From Caldilineaceae bacterium (lineage in GTDB: Bacteria; Chloroflexota; Anaerolineae; Caldilineales; Caldilineaceae): 64,000 nucleotides of DNA. The notes under the pieces are model-generated. The model was not told where the DNA came from, did no database searches, and saw nothing but the letters and a program-made list of their open reading frames with translations. The stretch lies in assembly GCA_022842065.1 (NCBI GenBank), contig JALHQH010000036.1, forward strand, positions 59,567 through 123,566, in the 5' to 3' direction. This document shows positions 60,501 through 64,000 of the stretch, one piece after another. The translations under genes were made by a program, and so were the position numbers. Numbering within the stretch: position 1 is the stretch's first letter; the number at the start of each line of letters is the position of its first letter.

Positions 60501-61968
60501 TGCCGGCCAGATGGTGACCTGGGATTGGGACATTGTCAATGATCAGATGGTTTGGTCCGCGCCCTTTGAGCCAATCGCCGAAACCGCGCACGCGCCCTTG
60601 CGTGGAGCCTATCAAGAATTTCTCACCCTGATCCATCCCAAGGACCATGATGAGGTGTGGCAGGCGATTCAACACGCGCTTGCGCATGACAGTGATTATC
60701 ACCCTGAATTCCGCATGTTGCGCGCCGATCAGGGGATCACCTGGATCGAAGCACGGGGGCGGGTCTATCGGGGAGAAGATGGGACGCCGCTGCGGATGGC
60801 CGGCATTCATCTCAACATCTCCCAACGCAAAGCGGCCGAAGCACAACTACGCCGCAGTGAAGCCCAATTCCGCGCTGTGCAACAGGCGACCCCGGATGGG
60901 TTTATGATCTTTGAGAGTATGCGGGATGAAACCGGCACCATCGTGGACTTTCGCTGGGTCTATACCAATCCGGCGGGGGAAGCAATTCTGGGCCGTAGCC
61001 ATGCAGATCTGGTTGACAAACAGATGTTGGCTGAAATGCCGGGCAATCGCGCCGAAGGGCTTTTTGATGCCTATTGCCAGGTGGTCGAGAGTGGCGAAGT
61101 CTGGCAGCGCGAATTTCACTATGCCCATGAAGGGCTGGATCATTGGTTCCGGTCGACCGCGGCCAAGGCCGGCGATGGCTTTGCGGTCGCCTTTAGCGAT
61201 ATCACCGAGCGCAAACACGCCGAGAACGCCTTGTATGAACTGACCGCCACCCTGGAACAGCGGGTGGCCGAGCGTACCGCCGAATTGGAGCGCAGCAACC
61301 GCGAGCTGGATCAATTTGCCTATGTTGCCTCCCACGATCTCAAGGCCCCCCTGCGCGCGATTATCAATCTGGCCAACTGGCTGGTCGAAGATGCCAGTGA
61401 TCGGCTGCTGCCCGCCTCGCAGGAGCATTTGCAGAAGTTGCGTGGCCGGGCACAGCGCATGGAACGGCTGCTCGACGATCTGCTGACCTACTCACGGATT
61501 GGGCGGCGCGATGGGACCGTCGAGCAGGTCAAGCTGGAAGCGCTGCTGCAGGATATTGTCTATCTATTGGCTCCCCCCACCGGCTTTAGCATTATCACCG
61601 AAGGGGAATTGCCCACCCTGCTTACCCCGCGCACACCGCTGGAGTTGATCTTCCGCAACCTAATCGGCAATGCGATCAAACACCACCATCGGCCGGAAAC
61701 AGGTGAAGTGCGGATTGCCGCAGTGGACCAAGGCGACTTTATCCGCTTTGCCATCCGTGACAATGGGCCGGGGATCGAGCCACAATACTTTGAACGCATC
61801 TTTGGGATGTTCCAGGTGCTCAAACCACGCGACGAAATCGAAGGCAGCGGCATGGGGCTGGCGATTGTCAAAAAGACAGTCGAATATCGAGGAGGACAAA
61901 TTCAGGTGGAGGCCAATGATGGGCCAGGGGTGACCATCTATTTTACCTGGCCTAAAATAATTCAATAA
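54550..61968 (+). CDS. Giant CheB/CheR/PAS/GAF histidine kinase with degenerate CheB
   Basis: A 2472-residue soluble sensor kinase. Domains in order: CheB-like (about 35-225); CheR methyltransferase (237-500) with an intact SAM site VWVAGCATGEEAYS and NVLIYF; a coiled coil (about 682-755, repeated Glu-Glu-Leu); roughly eight PAS domains (757-1787 and 1975-2223) with GAF domains near 880-1033 and 1793-1963; HisKA with phospho-His2262 in ASHDLKAPL; and HATPase (NLIGNAIKHHHR, DNGPGIEP, GSGMGLAIVKK). In CheB the catalytic Ser and His positions are Gly and Arg (VVGGTGS and VTRLAA), while Asp in LSGTGEDG remains. There is no receiver domain and no chemotaxis gene nearby. The start is set at ATG 54550, where the conserved protein begins. 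Confidence 0.9.
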   Translation: MTDAQMDNVEPSTPMAPMPSAPASVAPLSKIDNHLPFPVVGVVGGTGSRQALETFFRHLPDDSGIAFIIVTRLAAKQQLQLRAALTARTNMAVVVATDGVALQADQIYLAPPTLQITVNNGQLQLQNRAPSALRHLLNPFLRSLAADQGENAVAILLSGTGEDGVEGMCAIKSSEGLTLVQEPDEAAQGALLRRFIVTGDADLIAPLSELARQLVQRKGDLAHTDLLIPGEPEENMSEIFAAILAQISAQTGHDLSHCKTSTLYRRIARRMQMAGLHDLSRYLAYIQNNLEETQALFRDCLVSVTSFFRDPDAYEMLERDCIPQLFLNKRRSDFVRVWVAGCATGEEAYSIAIQLAERAAQMHEPPRIQVFATDLDDNAIAVARRGRYSATIAKEIAQNRLDRFFIKEDHGYVVKPEIREHVLFAVHDLLKDPPFSRLDLICCRNVLIYFNREAQTKVFDIFHYALNPKGYLFLGTSESVDSAPELFGVINKHCHLYQQREVVAAPQRTRWNPLNALMTAGGKSAERTPTRRDSKPRTIEELYTVWTLRTQAPPRLLVNDQYDITHLFGHAERYLQEREGAITQNVLQKVLPELRLDVRTALYQAFNKGERTISRLLHLTITDQLHLLQLQVGPVNEPGFPSEYVEIVFVEHEDRTLLGLPPSGAAIETDLALVSRMEEELVRTRERLQSIIEEYEISSQELKASNEELQSINEELKSTTEELETSKEELQSMNEELVTVNGELTHKIEELHRANSDLLNLVASTDVGALFLDKSLCIKRFTPRAVELFNLIEGDIGRPFAHLTHQIRHTGLLPLIDHVQTTAVRIEETVQSAAGHWYILRLFPYRTVTGELDGVVITFIDISDLKRAESEERQRRQQQSLAALSHQALAGEDLDLLLTAATQQVADVLEMELCKVLELEPDGETLFLRAGIGWHAGLVGQARVPTDGGAQAGYTLHASGPVVVRDLQTETRFHAPQLLLDHEVRSGMSVTIPGVDGYYGVLGVHGRAPRSFATYDVDYLQSVANTLAAAISRRQTETALRASEERFRDLIEQASDAIFIADLAGSYTDVNSSACHLLGYTRDQLIGQAITTLVLPDDQERVLAAREQMLRTGETQTAEWTLLRKDGTPVPVEASTKILPNGIWQTIVRDITERQQAELALRRYADMLRLSYDAILVWHSQDGIEFWNEGAVALYGYSAAQAAGQVSHTLLQTHHLEEWETIEATLRATGVWEGEVEHTTQAGKKVIVSTRHQVIEAQGEALVVLEINRDITQQKQGQAILERYQLLSEQTRDIILFVRLDGQIIEANKAAAETYGYDRATLQRMKLHDIRDPVTVAMVETHLAEANARGIRFETRHRRGDGTIFPVEVSAVGATVGGERLILSVIRDISAQKAAAEALAASEAKFATAFNLSPLILTITDLATGRLLEVNESFVQTTGYSRAEATGQTPDELRLWVDPQERREGLIELKAGVMVTGAEALFRMKDGTIRTCVLGATIVAIDGQPCALTALVDITARKAADEEVQRLNRELNRRLSEMQTLLDAVPIGIAVAHDPACQVITINPAGAAMLGTSDEENVSLSRSDAVLPFRVFQHGREVPAAELPMQYAATHNVAIERVEYDIVWATGEVRNLYEYAVPLYDEAGAVRGALGIFVDITERKLVEQALQASESQLRLVTDNISGLISYVDRAERYHFVNAVYESWFAQPREAILGCTVRDALGEVGYAVAQPYIRRVLNGERVTFENTVVYADGTTRTVLSTYVPDVDSKGQTLGFYALITDISERKQGEERLRFLAEASNTLASSLDYKLTLQHVAQIAVPTIADWCAIDLVAADGSIQDVVIAHVDPAKVRWAKELREQYPIDPNSPAGAPQVIRTGQSEYYPLITDEMLAAVANNAEELALLHSVGYRSIMIVPLQAHGSVLGAITFVATESARSFTPQDLAMAEEIASRAAAAIGNAQLHEAIQLSEQQLRTSEERLRLALDAGQMVTWDWDIVNDQMVWSAPFEPIAETAHAPLRGAYQEFLTLIHPKDHDEVWQAIQHALAHDSDYHPEFRMLRADQGITWIEARGRVYRGEDGTPLRMAGIHLNISQRKAAEAQLRRSEAQFRAVQQATPDGFMIFESMRDETGTIVDFRWVYTNPAGEAILGRSHADLVDKQMLAEMPGNRAEGLFDAYCQVVESGEVWQREFHYAHEGLDHWFRSTAAKAGDGFAVAFSDITERKHAENALYELTATLEQRVAERTAELERSNRELDQFAYVASHDLKAPLRAIINLANWLVEDASDRLLPASQEHLQKLRGRAQRMERLLDDLLTYSRIGRRDGTVEQVKLEALLQDIVYLLAPPTGFSIITEGELPTLLTPRTPLELIFRNLIGNAIKHHHRPETGEVRIAAVDQGDFIRFAIRDNGPGIEPQYFERIFGMFQVLKPRDEIEGSGMGLAIVKKTVEYRGGQIQVEANDGPGVTIYFTWPKIIQ

Positions 61969-62267
61969 CACAGTTTACGCACCGGGAACGCCGGCAAGGA
62001 TAACGGCTACCCCGTTTATAACTGTGCTGTAACCGGGGCCTATACCGCGGTGGATAGTGAGCCGCCTTGGCCAATGGCATACTACTCTTTGTACAACAAG
62101 TGGTTTGGGTTAGCCGCTTATGCGCTAGCCCAGCAACATTGCCCAATCAATAACATCGCAATCGCCATGTTGACCACAGGAACAGTGCGTGCATTTAACC
62201 ACAGGGTAGCATAAGCAAAAAAGCTACTGCCCTTTTGGCAAGCGCACCTGAAGACAAGGAGAGAGAA

Positions 62268-62777
62268 ATGCAACTGAACAACTTAAAAGATCTATATATT
62301 GAGCAACTACGTGACCTTTACAGCGCAGAGACCCAGTTGGTCGCAGCCCTGCCCAAGATGGCACAAGCGGCCACTTCGGCAGATTTGAAAACGGCTTTTC
62401 AAGAGCACCTGACCGAGACCAAGGATCAGCAAAAACGGTTGGAACGCATCTTTTCAGAGCTAGGCACCTCGCCCCAGGGTGAAACCTGTAAAGCGATGGA
62501 AGGCTTGATTAAAGAAGGCGAACAGGTTATCCAGGCCATGGGCCAACCAGCCGTCAAAGATGCCGCTTTGATTGCATCGGCCCAACGGGTGGAGCACTAC
62601 GAAATGGCCGGTTATGGCACAGTGCGCACCTTTGCCAGTGAATTGGGCTATGATAACGCCAAGGATCTGCTGCAAATGACCTTGGATGAAGAAGGTAGCG
62701 CCAACAAAAAGTTGAATGCGATTGCGGAAGGTGGCCTTTTGAGCAGCGGCATCAACGAAAAAGCAATGGCCCGCTAA
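62268..62777 (+). CDS. Ferritin-like DUF892 protein (YciE/YciF type)
   Basis: A 169-residue four-helix protein of the DUF892 family: LKDLYIEQLRDLYSAETQLVAALPKM, a second helix with EHLTETKDQQKRLERIF, then QRVEHYEMAGYGTVRTFASEL and TLDEEGSANKKL. Glu and His residues on the helices fit a ferritin-like di-metal site. YciE/F-type proteins are induced by osmotic and general stress. ATG 62268 has AAGGAG upstream. It lies after the giant kinase, separated by about 300 bp. Confidence 0.9.
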   Translation: MQLNNLKDLYIEQLRDLYSAETQLVAALPKMAQAATSADLKTAFQEHLTETKDQQKRLERIFSELGTSPQGETCKAMEGLIKEGEQVIQAMGQPAVKDAALIASAQRVEHYEMAGYGTVRTFASELGYDNAKDLLQMTLDEEGSANKKLNAIAEGGLLSSGINEKAMAR

Positions 62778-62866
62778 GCGCAACGATAATGTAAGTGCGG
62801 TGCTGTAAGTCATGTGAAAATAAACGCTCATCCAGGCGAAATTTTATCCGTAAAGATGGGCGCGAC

Positions 62867-62905
62867 AAAAGCGATCCGGATCAGCCGATCCGGATCGCTT
62901 TTTGG
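62867..62905 (+). terminator. Intrinsic terminator after the DUF892 gene
   Basis: Arms AAAAGCGATCCGGATC (62867-62882) and GATCCGGATCGCTTTT (62887-62902) with a 4-nt loop, followed by further T residues. It lies 90 bp after the stop codon. Confidence 0.85.
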
Positions 62906-62966
62906 CGCTTCGACACTGGTAAAATTGAACAGCCAAGTTAGCACTCCGCGCATTTATCCTTGGCGC

Positions 62967-63015
62967 TGTCATCATTTAACATTTTTACCCATGTAGAAAA
63001 TGCTAAATGATGACA
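62967..63015. repeat. GTCATCATTTAAC hairpin, copy 2
   Basis: Same arms, loop type and right flank (ACAACCGCTGGTA) as 32518-32566 with only a few substitutions. Confidence 0.85.
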
Positions 63016-63335
63016 ACCGCTGGTATATCTACCCCTCTATCTACGCATTATACCGCGATGGAGCGACCTGAGACTCAAAACCGCCTATACTAAACGAGAA
63101 GCTATCCGCCCTTGTCTATTACTACATCCATTGTACGCTATCAAGGCTCGCCGCATTCACCATTATCTACGCGGATAGCTTCGCCAACGACCACCCCAAC
63201 TTTGGCTGTGGGTTGTGCCGTACAATCAGTATGGTAAGCAACGTGACGGTTAAACGTCTTATTTCAAACGATAATTCAGCGCAATATATACCCGGCTGGG
63301 CACTGTTACCTGCGCCAGGAATAGAAAGGATTACC

Positions 63336-63647
63336 ATGCCAAACAATGTAGCCGACCGCGAGGTCATGTCCGTCGAAGAGTGTGCGCAGGTGATTATTGA
63401 CCAGGTGCAACAGTTACGCCAGCAAGCAAACATTAGCCGCGATCAGCCTGTTGCCATCTATCTCACCAATGTGCCCTTAGTCCACAGCACCTTATCGGAA
63501 TACGAAGATCGCATTCGCCAGCAAACCAATGCCAGCGATATCGTCCAGGTCAACATCAAAGCGGGCAATCCCATGCCGGCCAATCTGCGGCAGGTTGAAT
63601 TGCATACGCTGGATGACGGCCCAACCGTGATTGCCATTGACGCGTGA
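63336..63647 (+). CDS. Unknown 103-residue protein coupled to the UV endonuclease gene
   Basis: A 103-residue cytoplasmic protein of no family I recognise. It has SVEECAQVIIDQVQQLRQQANIS, IYLTNVPLVHSTLSEYEDRI and a C-terminal VNIKAGNPMPANLRQVELHTLDDGPTVIAIDA. The fold looks alpha/beta, with no metal or nucleotide motif visible. ATG 63336 has AAAGGA 6 nt upstream; an in-frame TTG at 63213 has none. Its TGA overlaps the GTG of the next gene, so it is translationally coupled to it. Confidence 0.7.
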   Translation: MPNNVADREVMSVEECAQVIIDQVQQLRQQANISRDQPVAIYLTNVPLVHSTLSEYEDRIRQQTNASDIVQVNIKAGNPMPANLRQVELHTLDDGPTVIAIDA

Positions 63648-64000
63648 GTGAAGCCATTTTGCAGCGCACAGCACGATTATCAATTGCACCAGCCCCACGC
63701 CCCGCGTTGGGGCTGGTTTGTATTACCCTCTCGGATCAGGTACGCTACCGCACGATTACGCGTACGCGGCTGCACCAGTTTGCCGAACCCCAACAACAGA
63801 CGATCCTCCACGAGCTCTATACCCACAATCTTGACCGTTTTCACGCCGCCATTGATTTCTGCACCAGCCAGGCGATCACCCTCTATCGCTTTACGGCCAA
63901 TCTCTTTCCCTTTGCCGACACCGAACTGGGTGCCGCCGTGCTCACCGCCTTAGCGCCTGCGGTACAGCAAGTCGGGCAACGGGCCAGCGCGGCCGGCATT
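63644..64000 (+). CDS. uvsE: UV-damage endonuclease UvdE/UvsE (3' partial)
   Basis: The first 119 residues are present; the gene runs off the right edge. After a short leader comes LGLVCITLSDQVRYRTITRTRL, which matches the start of the UvdE TIM barrel, then HELYTHNLDRFHAAIDFCTSQAITLYRFTANLFPF. The enzyme cuts 5' of UV photoproducts in a light-independent repair pathway. The GTG at 63644 overlaps the preceding TGA (GTGA). The active-site residues lie mostly beyond the window. A GC-rich palindrome at 63688-63717 is inside the coding region. Confidence 0.8.
   Translation, partial: MSEAILQRTARLSIAPAPRPALGLVCITLSDQVRYRTITRTRLHQFAEPQQQTILHELYTHNLDRFHAAIDFCTSQAITLYRFTANLFPFADTELGAAVLTALAPAVQQVGQRASAAGI

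Larger units (their letters stand above)
62778..63335. other. Intergenic region with terminator and hairpin repeat
   Basis: 558 bp. It contains a terminator (62867-62905) and the second copy of the GTCATCATTTAAC hairpin (62967-63015); the rest up to the ribosome site AAAGGA before 63336 shows no feature. Confidence 0.6.

Noticed and set aside
63688..63717. GC-rich palindrome resembling a terminator before UvsE
   Set aside because: It lies inside the coupled UvsE coding sequence, so termination there is unlikely.
63648..63953. Plus-strand frame at the right edge
   Set aside because: The UvdE match is in another frame, beginning at GTG 63644.

Overview
The window looks like chromosomal DNA of a Chloroflexota bacterium (Anaerolineae/Caldilineae side), moderately GC-rich. 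This rests on family content only: a beta-helix surface protein ending in a Leu-Pro-Leu tail, a DUF4915/TIGR03032 protein, an MshC-like cysteine ligase, a GluR0-type channel, a giant cyclic-glucan-synthase-like protein and many GAF/PAS signalling proteins. I saw no rRNA, tRNA, CRISPR array, transposase or phage gene.

Layout. 1-3199: end of a secreted beta-helix protein, then a TIGR03032 protein. 3381-7824: a compact RiPP-like locus on the + strand. It has a near-consensus promoter, a 61-residue peptide whose leader matches the lasso-peptide recognition motif, a terminator-like hairpin, an HprK-like kinase, a sulfotransferase, a PqqD-like recognition protein and a NTP_transf_5 nucleotidyltransferase. 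No lasso cyclase or leader protease is present. 8038-11640: YnfA, ThuA, RraA-like, Gfo/Idh oxidoreductase and a flavin-binding pyridoxamine-oxidase-like protein. 11809-15268 (-): MshC/CysS-like ligase, GluR0-like channel and a SIMPL protein. 15460-20600 (-): ChaB, a D-2-hydroxyacid dehydrogenase and a three-subunit molybdenum hydroxylase, in one tight operon. 20932-24338: stress-type membrane and LEA-like cassette with ATGA couplings. 24504-27628 (-): GAF histidine kinase, a NarL-type regulator with an altered receiver, and two single-domain receivers. 28548-31171 (-): two AI-2E family permeases. 31692-34781: PRC-barrel, CsbD-like, GNAT and a second NarL-type regulator without the phosphoacceptor Asp. 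35135-38624: osmoprotectant-type ABC importer, followed by an AIF-like FAD reductase. 40083-42002: acidic lipoprotein and two CYTH-type proteins. 42308-53469: MgtC, PAP2 phosphatase, tandem universal stress protein and a 2995-residue NdvB-like protein. 53701-61968: a small membrane protein and a 2472-residue CheB/CheR/PAS/GAF histidine kinase whose CheB part has lost its Ser and His. 62268-64000: ferritin-like DUF892 protein, an unknown 103-residue protein, and the start of a UvdE/UvsE endonuclease coupled to it by a GTGA overlap.

The central and right parts read as a stress and envelope neighbourhood: osmoprotectant uptake, LEA-like proteins, CsbD, USP, periplasmic glucan, DUF892 and UV repair, interleaved with unusual signalling proteins. 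The gene spaces carry many long near-perfect inverted repeats. Several are dispersed families: five copies of a GTGCGTCGCACTG palindrome, two copies of a GTCATCATTTAAC hairpin, and two small TAGGACTTACGCA elements, each flanked by 5-bp direct repeats, which behave like MITEs.
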